A stretch of DNA of 20,185 nucleotides from Conidiobolus incongruus B7586 (Eukaryota; Entomophthoromycota; Entomophthoromycetes; Entomophthorales; Conidiobolaceae). Within the stretch, counting starts at the first letter, position 1; the number at the start of each line of letters is the position of its first letter. Under the pieces are notes generated by a model. It saw only the letters and a list, made by a program, of their open reading frames with translations, was not told where the DNA came from and made no database searches. Where the stretch lies: the NCBI GenBank assembly GCA_000697335.1, contig JNEM01010647.1, positions 1 through 20,185 on the forward strand, written 5' to 3'. Below, one piece after another: positions 10,081-19,187 of this stretch. The translations under genes and the position numbers were made by a program.

Positions 10081-11280
10081 ATAATGGGAATTTTTTGTGA
10101 TTGAAAAAAAAATAAACATTTTAATATATAAAAAGTAAAAATAAATATATAATATAAAATTAATAATTTCTTTTATTTTTAATAACTTTTTGCTATATTT
10201 TTAACAAAGATCTAACATCTAAAAAACAATTTTTTTTATTAAAGACTAAAATTTGATATTTCACAAACTAATTAAATTTTCCTATAGAAATTTTTTTTCT
10301 TATAAGCTAGTTTTTTAATTGCCTAAAACAATTATAATTATATAGATTATAATTTAAAGAATATACTAGATATAGTAGTTTTTTCTAGTTATTTTTAATT
10401 AAAAGATTTTTTATAACTTTAGATTTATATATTTTATAATTATTATGTAAAATAATAGGTCTTTTTAAATTATATTAAGAATACTAATTAGAAATAGTTT
10501 TATTTAAAAAAGAAATATAAAGTTTATTATTAATTAATTTTTGTTTAAGAATTAAATAAAAATAGCATATACTATTATAATTTATTATAACAATTAACAT
10601 TCACTTATTAATAAAGTATTTATTTAAAAAAATTTATAAAGAGGGTTAATTTAACTTAATTTAACACTTTAATTTATATTTTAATAGAAGATTATATAGA
10701 AAAATTTAAGATTTATTAATTATAATAATTTATTATAAAAGTTTTAATTTCTAGCTATACCTTAATAAGTTTTATTTAGTAATAACTACTCTAATTTTTT
10801 TAAGCTTTAGTTAAATTATAAAGTATATATTCTATATTTTTATTAATTAATTTTAATTTAAACTTTAATATATATATAAAATACTTATGTAACTAATATT
10901 AAAGTGTTTTAATATTTCTTTAACTAAAATAAAAAGATGTTTTTTAATATATTTTTTTATTTTATTAACAATTAAAAAAATAATAGTTGAAATTAATTTT
11001 TTAAATTTTAATAGGTTTTAGGTAGTTTTTTTTAACTTTAAAGTAATTTACCTTGTAATAAATTATTAATTTAAATAATACTTTATTACCAAAAGTTGTT
11101 TGTAAATTTTAAATGATTTTAGAGAGTTTATAGTTAAGTTTTACAAATACTAAAATAAAAAACTTTTGATGGTTATTATTTAGTTTAAATATAATTAAAT
11201 TAAACAACTAATTTTAAAAAATTATTTTTTTAATCAAAAAAGTTATTATATATATATATAATTTAAAACTATTTATTTTC
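10081..11280. repeat. Probable decayed repeat: CA/TG-depleted, TTAA-rich stretch
   Basis: A hand count gives about 34 CA plus TG dinucleotides in these 1,200 bases, against about 26 in the 300 bases just downstream: a threefold drop with sharp edges. TA, TT and AA words replace them. That is the pattern left by repeat-induced point mutation or methylation-linked C-to-T decay of a repeat. No terminal repeats, open frame or recognisable transposon protein remains, so no family can be given. Plain low-complexity drift is the alternative. Confidence 0.4.
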
Positions 11281-12986
11281 CTATTTGTTTTGTATATATT
11301 TTTTTATTTGAAACTAATAATATGTTTGAAAAATCAGAAATTAAAAAATTTCCCATTTTTTCAATTCTATGGTAATATTATTGAATATTAGCATCTGGAA
11401 TTAATTTATATAATAAGTGTTAAAAATCCAAAAATGACAAATATCATTATAGTAACTAAGAATTTGAATAAATCTTTCAAGAACATATAATATTTAGATA
11501 ATTTCAATATTTATACATCTATAAACTTTAATTCAATAATCAAAATTGATTTTCTATATATGAATAAAATTAATTTATAATAAAATTTTGTATAATGTTT
11601 AAAATAATGAACATATTAATAGTTTGTTTGACTATAACTTTTTCACCAAGCTAACCAGTATGGAATATGTACTGTAATTTGAAATATGTCATATTTTATA
11701 TTCTTTAGTTATATCAAAATTTTGATATATTGATATATAATGGTACTATTTTAAACTATTTGAATAAAAGATACTGATTATTATCATATTTTCATCAATT
11801 TTATCATTATTATTATAATTGAAAATGTGGAATTATTGTGAATTAATATTATCACAAGATTCCATTATACTATCGTAATACTTATATGTAAATCAAGATG
11901 ATTAATCTGAATAAAATTTTACTTATTAAATGTATATTTTGAACTGTATTATAGTTCATCACCATTCTAGTTTCGATTAAATCTAGAATAATACTTGTCT
12001 CAAACATTTTAACTTTTAGATACCAATACCAGTAAAAAATATCAAAACTTAATAGATTATTTTAAAATAATTTTTCAAAATATACATTGTTAATTAAATA
12101 TTTTATAAAAGAAATTTAACCAATATATTGAATATAATTAAACTATCTAGTTGGGTGATAAACAATTATATTGAACTCATCAGAATATTAGATTAATTCA
12201 TCATACTAAAATAATCTGGACGATTTCAGTAATTTTTATAACTCTTTTACCATGTTTAGCTCATTCAATGAATATTCATATATAATCCTCTTGAAATATA
12301 TTCCTTGTCATTATCTAACAATTCCTATACCAAGTATTATCAAACTTTAGATTATTAATCATAATAAATTCATAAATTTATAACAAGCATAATTCCATAT
12401 ATGGTGATATGAATAGATGATGAAATTGTAAATTTTGAATCCATTCTAAATAGAATCCAAAAGTTTTTCATGTTACAATAAAATAACCTAATTTTAAAGA
12501 AAAATTGCTTTAGACATTGTATAATCCTTGGCTTGTTATCGAATTTCCTTGCGATAGAGATTTTACTAAATACTATTAAATAGGTATAATGAAGTAATAT
12601 AAAAATGACTTTCAGTACATTCTATTTTATTATTTTCGAATAAAAATTAAAAAAAAATCACTATTTTTTTTATTTATTTTCAGACTATATATTTAACAAA
12701 TTTGCAATAAAGATCAAGTTTTTTCCAAGTCTTTTGTGAATTTTTTAAAAAATTGATATAATGAAATAAAATTTGAAAAAGATCATAAGATGTGAATACT
12801 TATTGCAGATTGGCTGGATGAGACTTTTAGTATCAATTAACTTGATTGATTTGTTGATATTAACTGAGTCATTTAGTAATATTCTTATGGAAGGGTTGTT
12901 CCTACAAATATAAATAAATATAACATTTCACCATTTCACCAATTTTCAATGTTAGTTTTTATTTCATCTAATAATGATTTTTTTCA
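11281..12986. other. AT-rich intergenic region upstream of A5
   Basis: Base composition returns to that of the other spacers at about 11281. No gene was recognised. The last 200 bases (about 12780-12986) are a little richer in G+C and should hold the A5 promoter and 5' UTR. A nine-codon frame from ATG 12974 (ending in TAG) lies in front of and overlaps the A5 start. Confidence 0.5.
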
Positions 12987-13692
12987 ATGATATCATTTAG
13001 TAGAAATGCCAATGTTTTAATCCATACATCAAACGACAACACTAATACTAACACAGAAAACACAAATCAAGGCACTGAAATACCACTCACCTTTCAATGG
13101 ACAGGAAGTATTCACAATGCTTTGCACCAAGCTAGTATGGCAACAGAGCCAGAGCAACTAGAATCTTTAAAAAGGAGTATCAGAATAGCTTTTTATCACA
13201 AAATAGGCCTTTTAGTAATTTCTGCTTTAATTATTATTTCTATACTATTGTTCGTTATCAAAGGTGTTGAGCTTATTGCCGTGTTTGTTGGTGTAGTAAG
13301 TGGTTTTATTTTAGTTGATCAACTTATGGTAAATTTAAATTTATTTATATAATTTATTCAAGATATTAAATATCAAGTTTTAGTTTATGAGAAAATTATT
13401 AAGTATGGTTGAGAACCCCGGACACTATCTAATGCAATTGAATTCATCTACAGATCCCGTTGAAGATCCCGAAACTCCAGATACCCTACCTCCTCCACCT
13501 CCTACTTATGAAGTGGCTCAACGAGAACCTCCTGCATATGATCTTCCTAAAATATATGCTGGCGATGTTAGTACCTTGGCATCTCCTGAAGTTCCACTAA
13601 CAATAATAACTGTAGTTGGTCAAAGTGATCAACCTGCCACCTCCCAATCAGCTGCTAATACTTCAACTCAAGACCAATCAAGACTAAGTTAA
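12987..13692 (+). CDS. Family A gene A5: two-helix membrane protein with tandem PPxY tail
   Basis: Exons 12987-13328 and 13384-13692 join in phase 0 to give 216 residues. After an Asn/Thr-rich start comes the family block, here F-Q-W-T-G-S (36-41) with N-A-L-H-Q-A-S after it, so Arg of W-R-G is replaced by Thr. LKRSIRIAFYHK precedes helix 1 (about 73-91), and helix 2 is about 94-113. Exon 2 opens FMRKLLSMVENP and carries PPPTY (152-156) and PPAY (163-166) inside a stretch almost identical to A1 (TYEVAQ shared), then a Pro/Ser/Thr/Gln-rich end. A1 and A5 are thus the closest pair although they lie 10 kb apart on opposite strands. Inferred role: cytosol-facing PY adaptor on a membrane. Confidence 0.87.
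13329..13383 (+). other. Intron of gene A5 (55 nt)
   Basis: Donor ATG/GTAAAT and acceptor AGTTTTAG/TTT. Only a weak branch-like ATATTAAAT is present. The junction lies at the same codon relative to helix 2 as in A1, A2 and A3, phase 0. Without it the frame ends within eight codons and the PY tail is lost. Confidence 0.85.
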
Positions 13693-14510
13693 TTCACTAT
13701 ATTAGATATGAAGATATAGTCTATTCCACAATTTTTACATTTTTTTATAATCATATCTTTCAATCAATTATTCAGTTTATTTCAATATTAATTAATATGA
13801 TGTAAATAGAAAAAATTATCTAATTTATTTGAAAAAAAGCATTATATATTAACTCACTAAATTTCAAAGGTTTTTAGTTTGTTTTTTTAAAAAAAATAAA
13901 TAATTTAATTTAGCTTTTATTTTTTATAGTAGAATTTTATATCACAGATTTAATTTTTATATTTATTTAAAATATTATATTTAATTAATTCATATTTTTG
14001 ATATAATCAATTATGAGATCTGAATAATTTTCAGTTCAATAACTCCTTGTGAATAATATTTAACATATTTTAACATAACGATTGAGACTATTTGGGAAAT
14101 AAAATATGATTAATTTGAATAAATAACTATATTAGTTATTACTCAATTTCACAGTTAATACTAAGGAAATGTAATGTAATTAAGTTGTACCATCATAGTA
14201 TAATTTGCAACTATTTAATTGATAAATTTCCTTTTCAAAAATACGTCCTGTTTTAGTTATTGTTTTTTAATTGTACTATTACTCAAAAACGGTTATCAGA
14301 TTATACATTGTAATACACAATATTGATCTAGAAATATTATATATGTATTACAATTTTATTCATATAAATCGTTAATTTATAATTTTTATTGAAAAATTAA
14401 AATATGTATTAAAATTTGAATTGAGTATTAAATATTATATTTAATATATATGATACTTGAAATTATTAAAATTATGGATATATTATTATAACAAAGATAT
14501 TATGTACTTG
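13693..14510. other. AT-rich spacer between A5 and the RNA-like cluster
   Basis: This is the 3' flank of A5 followed by AT-rich sequence. No gene or repeat was recognised. Confidence 0.5.
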
Positions 14511-14514
14511 ACAA

Positions 14515-14715
14515 CTGTAATTGTGGGAGGAAATAGACTTTTAGAGCCTAAGCGGGGAATCGCTAATGGTAAACGACAGGTTACCACAGAGTTACGGGAA
14601 ATTGATGGGTTCACCAAATCAGATGCAGACGGCTTACTGTAAATTGAGTTCTTAGTGTAAAGTAATTATCTCACACTCGTCACGACCCAACGCTTTTGTG
14701 AGGATTACGAGAAAA
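14515..14715. ncRNA. G+C-rich island, candidate structured RNA of unknown family
   Basis: The island approaches 45% G+C, close to that of the tRNA 330 bases away. Possible helices are GTAAT 14517-14521 with ATTAC 14704-14708; AAGCGGGG 14550-14557 with CCC 14686-14688 and CGCTT 14691-14695 (an AA bulge between); TGGTAA 14567-14572 with TTACCA 14581-14586; and CTCAC 14670-14674 with GTGAG 14698-14702. ACAGAGTTACGG (14586-14597) fits the eukaryotic RNase P CR-IV pattern ACAGNRNNA as I remember it. The enclosing helices with a 5'-side insert recall the RNase P/MRP layout, but CR-I and CR-V are not convincing. The alternative is a decayed exon: one frame is open on the plus strand to TAA at 14640-14642. 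Strand is uncertain, plus favoured. Confidence 0.4.
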
Positions 14716-14814
14716 ACTTAGAGACTAAATACTTTTGAAATCAAGAAAAGAGATGTGTTTATTAGATCGTTCGTGATAATCTCATATTATATTAGATTTC
14801 ATTGTTGATTTTTA

Positions 14815-14950
14815 TGGATAGGAATGGCTCAGTGACAGAAAGGAACACAACCACCCAGTTCAGGAAATGAGTGTTCCCAATGTGACTTCTCGATTCAATG
14901 TGGTAATAGCAGTTTTTTGAGTGATTGGCAAGATCATTTGGCATCATACT
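14815..14950. other. Second G+C-rich island, unexplained
   Basis: About 45% G+C. A perfect 7-bp inverted repeat, GGAACAC 14842-14848 and GTGTTCC 14871-14877, encloses 22 nt. The minus strand has a 50-codon open frame (MPNDLANHSKNCYYHIESRS and onward) ending at 14792. The plus strand is also mostly open, which is expected of any G+C-rich patch here. An Sm-site-like AGTTTTTTGAG lies near 14909 on the plus strand. It could be a small RNA, a short coding remnant, or part of the same unit as the island before it. I recognise no family. Confidence 0.35.
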
Positions 14951-15036
14951 TAAAAAAATATAATTAAAATTGATTTTCAAGATGTTAAACTTGAATTTGA
15001 AATTTTGAATAAATAAAATAATTATTTTAAGAGCTA

Positions 15037-15108
15037 AGCTCTGCCTGAGAATCGAACTCAGATCGCAGGATTCAAAGTCCTGAGTGCTAACCATTACACC
15101 AGCGGAGC
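15037..15108 (-). tRNA. tRNA-Gln (anticodon TTG)
   Basis: On the minus strand the 72-nt unit folds as a complete cloverleaf: acceptor GCTCCGC/GCAGAGC, D-arm and A box TGGTGTAATGGTTAGC, anticodon stem CAGGA/TCCTG around loop CTTTGAA, and T stem CTGAG/CTCAG around TTCGATT. The anticodon TTG reads CAA glutamine codons, and the D-arm and anticodon arm are as in other eukaryotic tRNA-Gln genes. No intron and no encoded CCA are present. A TTTT run follows shortly downstream for Pol III termination. One C-A mismatch (positions 5 and 68) interrupts the acceptor stem; otherwise it looks functional. Confidence 0.9.
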
Positions 15109-16491
15109 TACTTTTCTAATCAATGAGGTTATTAATCAATCATAGATCCACTGTTTACAAATTTTAATTCATCATAATCAAAAATTAATATTCTTATCCA
15201 TTATTGAAATTTCATCAAATACTCAACTAATTATCACTAATAATTTTTATGTTAAAAAACTTTAATCAATTCAAAGATAATATACATATATTACTACCTA
15301 TGAATTGAGGTTTGATACCTTTGATATACTCACCAAAATATTAAATGATCAATGTTTGAATATACTGAATTTATAGAATTAATAATATTAATTTTAATAT
15401 ATAATATTTTATTTAATTATTCCAAATTATTTTATTTTTATTTCAATCATTATAACCCATTTGTATGAATTAGAAAGTCTTGGAATTTTAAATTATAGAA
15501 CATTGATTTAATAATAATAATAATAATAGTAATAGTAATAATAACTTTACATAACAAATTAAACAATACATTAATCATCCTAAATACCAAATCTATTTGA
15601 ATACTAAACACTGAGTTAACTTTAAACCTATTTCATTGTTATATATCATTATTTATGATGAATACTCAATCATTTATTGATTTTAAAACATTCAATTGAT
15701 TTATCGTAACCAGAATTTATATATTATCTATGAATTATGATATGAAGCATATGAATATAATAGCTAATTACTATTTATCAAAACCTCATTTCATTTGAGT
15801 ATTTTAATTCAATATTTGGATTTAGCTCATTTATATAAAATTGATTTATCAATATAATTAAAATGATAATCCTTATATAATTATTGAAATATAAATTAAT
15901 AATAAATTTGATAAAATTTACTTTTTATTTAATTATAATTTCTCATTATATAATAGTTAAACAAATCTTTGATTATCGCTTTAATTAAATAATTCATGTT
16001 ATTGATATTTAGAGGTATCAGTGCAAATGCTGTAAATTAATGCTATACTAATATCAAGTACAAAAAATATTATTAAATATTATCAATTTATTATTCATTT
16101 TATATTATGAAATATACATGTATTTTAGTTATTTTAATTTAAAAATAAATTTTATGCGTAATTAATTTATTTCATAAATTTTCTTACATTTTTAAATTTT
16201 AGGTAGTATATATTATAATAATTATATATTAATAAAACAATAAACTTAATCATGAAAATATGATTAAGTTAGTATTGAAATTTTGTGAAAGATTATATTA
16301 CTAAGTTGAAAAGGTATTTCTTTAAAATTCAAAGATATATTTATGAAATCGAAATAACTATATTTTTATTGACGAATAGTGTAAGATTGAGTTTGAAGAG
16401 ATTAAATTGATAGTAGATTAAGTTTGTTTTGTTCTATTAAAATTAATATTATTGCTTAACCGGTAAGCATCTAATATTTAAAAATTTTGAA
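15109..16491. other. AT-rich intergenic region with TAA microsatellite and a palindrome
   Basis: A (TAA)n-type microsatellite with TAG interruptions lies at about 15509-15541. A perfect 11-bp inverted repeat, AACTTAATCAT 16243-16253 and ATGATTAAGTT 16260-16270 with a 6-nt loop, lies about 220 bases past the end of B1 and could act in its 3' end. TTAGGTAGTATAT at 16199-16211 recurs downstream of B2. No gene seen. Confidence 0.5.
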
Positions 16492-16836
16492 TTATGTTTG
16501 ATTGATAGATGAATTTATGTCTTCGTATTTTGGAGGAGGATCATAAGCTGGTAGCGCACTCCAATCGCCCATTCTCATACAAGTCTCTAACTCAGCAGAG
16601 TTGATCGAGTCATTTTGAATATTATTAGTTACATTTGAATTGGATCGAGCAAGACAAATCACACCAATCATTAATATTAATATTATAAAACCTGTAATAC
16701 ATAATGAAACAACTCTATAATATCCTTCTAATTCGAAAACTAAAGCAAATAAAACAGATACTGACATTATTATAAGTAAAATTAAAATTATCCATTGCTT
16801 ATAATATAATCGTTTGATCGAAGCTTCAGTATCCAT
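16492..16836 (-). CDS. Family B gene B1: small two-helix membrane protein with LPxY/PPPKY tail
   Basis: A single-exon gene of 114 residues from the chosen start. The frame has an ATG four codons further upstream (16848), but the second ATG gives MDT, the same opening as B2, and is preferred. A short N-terminus with Lys/Arg (IKRLYYK) is followed by helix 1 (about 14-34), a tight loop (FELEGYYR) and helix 2 (about 42-63). The remaining tail is polar and ends with LPAY (95-98), Asp, and PPPKY (100-104), then EDINSSINQT. Both motif types are known WW-domain ligands; Ndfip1 likewise combines PPxY and LPxY. No family A block is present. Inferred role: a compact membrane adaptor for the same class of ligase as family A would use. 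Confidence 0.83.
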   Translation of the reverse strand: MDTEASIKRLYYKQWIILILLIIMSVSVLFALVFELEGYYRVVSLCITGFIILILMIGVICLARSNSNVTNNIQNDSINSAELETCMRMGDWSALPAYDPPPKYEDINSSINQT

Positions 16837-16848
16837 TAGTCTAAACAT

Positions 16849-18839
16849 TAATCTAAATTGATGATATGGTCATATTTTTATAACTTTTAATAATTAATTA
16901 AAATTTGGGATCAAAATATCTTAAAATAGTAGATGCTTCTATTTTTACAAAAAATTGTTAAATTTATACATTTTTCTCACTGAACAGATCACTTGAACTG
17001 TTATAAATTTCTTTAAAAAACTTGAGTTATAATCAATTCCATATAGTGGTTATTTTTATTAAATAGTTGATATTAGAATACACATAGAGATTCAATATAA
17101 ATTTTTATGTTTAAATTATTCATTATAAATTCTAACTATCATTGCTTTAAAAATTTTGAGAATTGTAATGTTTTAATTACATAATATTTCGGCTTGTTTA
17201 GCTTTTAATACATATAATAACTTGCAGAATCAATTATTTAAATTTCCATATTCTTCCGTTAATAGTTTATGTAATCTGGATGAATTTTGAGGTCACTTTA
17301 ACAATCACAAAAAATTTTACATATATCATATATAAAATATAATTGTTATTTTTAAATTATTTAATTAATTGAAGAATACATTGACATGTTGGGTTCTCAG
17401 GAGATACAAAAATCTATTGAATAATCATATATATTACAAATATAAATATAAGCTTTGAAATAATAATTATTTTATTATCATATTATTTTGAGTCAATCCT
17501 AATGGAACCATGCTGTTTGGCTGTGTATTCAGAGTTTTAAATCAAATACTCTTATCTTAAATTTTTATTTCTAGTAACCTTATACTTGATAAAATTCAAT
17601 TCAAATGAAAAATTGATAATTATATAATAATTGTAGTAAATATGAATACTATGTTTAATCTTAGGATAGTATTAATAGATAATATTTAATTTTCATAAAA
17701 AGCAAATTAGACTATTATACAAACATTAAACTGTAGTATGATTGTGAGTATGTATATAATTTAAAATTTTCAATCTTAAAATGTTAAGATTAAAAATTAT
17801 AATCGGGTATTTAGTATTTTCACAATGGCTTCAAATTCAAATAGTGCCGAATGGTTGCGTTACTCGTATTAAAATATTGATTTAAATATGTTTCGAATTA
17901 TTTTGACATTGATGTTTTTATATAGTATATTGGTATTTTTAAGTTCTGACAATAAAACATCATCTAATTATAATAAATATATCTTGAAAAATGAAAATTA
18001 TTTCTATCAAATATGATTATTTAGCAACACTTAGAAGATTCGTAATAATAAATTATTACTAACTTAAATAATTTAAGCATTAATTAGAACTTCACTAAAC
18101 CAACATTTGATATTGTTCATATATGTATATAAATTGTAACTATAAAAATAATACTACAAACTTTTTAACAGATCAAATACGAGTTATTGTGTAAAATGCT
18201 AACAAGATTTGATCATATAAGTAAAATTTAAATTACAAATTAATAATAACTATCTAGGTATTAAATGCATTAATATGAGTTGTATTTTTATTAAACTATT
18301 TTGATAAAAATTTCTTCAAAAAATATTTATTAATAAATCTATAATTTTATTTGATATATTTTACTCGATATTATATTACAAATAAAAATTTTTTATACTA
18401 TTCAGGTTATATTACTCAAAATAGAAAAACGTCATCAATTTTCTAAATATTTCTAATTGGATAATGAAATAATATACATATTATTTGAATTTTGCTTAAA
18501 TATGTAAAACTATATCAGGAACTTGATACGATAAAATCATATTTTCTAATTACCTTAAAATATATTTGAATTAGAGAAATGAAATATTTGTTATATCATA
18601 TCAGAATTGAAACCAAATAATTCACTTGAACATGTATTTAAATATATTAATACTTTAAATCTGGCACCAGTCTCTATACCTATAAATTAGTGATTTTGAA
18701 ATTTAATATATTCATAAATAAAAATATCAAACGAAAATTTCGCCAAGTTTATAATAAAATTATATCCATGGTTTCATTTCATGAAATCTTAGGTAGTATA
18801 TTATAGATGGTGTTTGTTTAATATATACAATATATTCAT
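16849..18839. other. AT-rich intergenic region between B1 and B2
   Basis: No gene recognised. A 15-bp inverted repeat with one mismatch (17765-17779 with 17784-17798, 4-nt loop) lies here. So does a 15-codon frame from ATG 17825 (MASNSNSAEWLRYSY) with unusually G+C-rich codons but no visible continuation. The word TTAGGTAGTATAT at 18789-18801, 39 bases past the B2 stop, matches one downstream of B1. Confidence 0.5.
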
Positions 18840-19187
18840 TTATCTTTGATTTGCCGATGAATTGACTTGCTCATATTTTGGAGGAGGATCATAAATAGGT
18901 AATACTTCAAAAGTCTCCAAACCCATATCTCTCTCAGACACAATTGCAGACTCAATTCGATTTTCATAATGATTAGAATTTCTAGTATTTACACTTGATT
19001 TACCTAGCCAGACAGCAGCAAGTATTAATATTGACAATATGGAGCATAAACTAAATATCGCAGACATCCTTATAGATCCATCTAAATTATATACCATAAT
19101 GATCAAAGTAGATACTGTTAAAATGATCATTCCTATAATCAATATTAATTGCTTTTTATTTATTTTGCTGTTTGTTGGTGTGTCCAT
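18840..19187 (-). CDS. Family B gene B2: small two-helix membrane protein with LPxY/PPPKY tail
   Basis: A single-exon gene of 115 residues, clearly paralogous to B1 in length, layout and end sequence. The N-terminus is short and basic (KINKK), helix 1 is about 14-33, the loop is YNLDGSIR, and helix 2 is about 42-62, followed by a polar tail with LPIY (96-99), Asp, PPPKY (101-105) and EQVNSSANQR. Identity to B1 is modest through the membrane part and high over the last 20 residues, which implies selection on the PY tail. It is in tandem with B1 on the same strand but 2 kb away, so the two are transcribed separately. Inferred role as for B1. Confidence 0.85.
   Translation of the reverse strand: MDTPTNSKINKKQLILIIGMIILTVSTLIIMVYNLDGSIRMSAIFSLCSILSILILAAVWLGKSSVNTRNSNHYENRIESAIVSERDMGLETFEVLPIYDPPPKYEQVNSSANQR

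Noticed and set aside
12909-12923. TATAAATA-type TATA box before A5
   Set aside because: Such words occur by chance everywhere in a background this rich in A and T, so it cannot be called a promoter from sequence alone.
14515-14715. Firm assignment as RNase P RNA, U6 snRNA or a rRNA fragment
   Set aside because: CR-I and CR-V are not convincing for RNase P. The ACAGAG word lacks the U6 AGC triad and stem. A 10-base resemblance to small-subunit rRNA does not extend.
14792-15094. Single 100-codon minus-strand protein running through the tRNA-Gln
   Set aside because: Its first part is simply the translated tRNA and its AT-rich flank. Only the last 50 codons fall in the second G+C island, which is reported separately.
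15509-15541. TAA microsatellite as a functional element
   Set aside because: A simple repeat of this length is ordinary in AT-rich spacers.
17825-17872. 15-codon frame MASNSNSAEWLRYSY as a gene start
   Set aside because: No donor site follows and no continuation is found; kept only as a note.
1949-19187. Viral origin of the PPxY proteins (late-domain motifs)
   Set aside because: Conserved spliceosomal introns, several diverged paralogues and the absence of any viral structural or replication gene make host genes the simpler reading.
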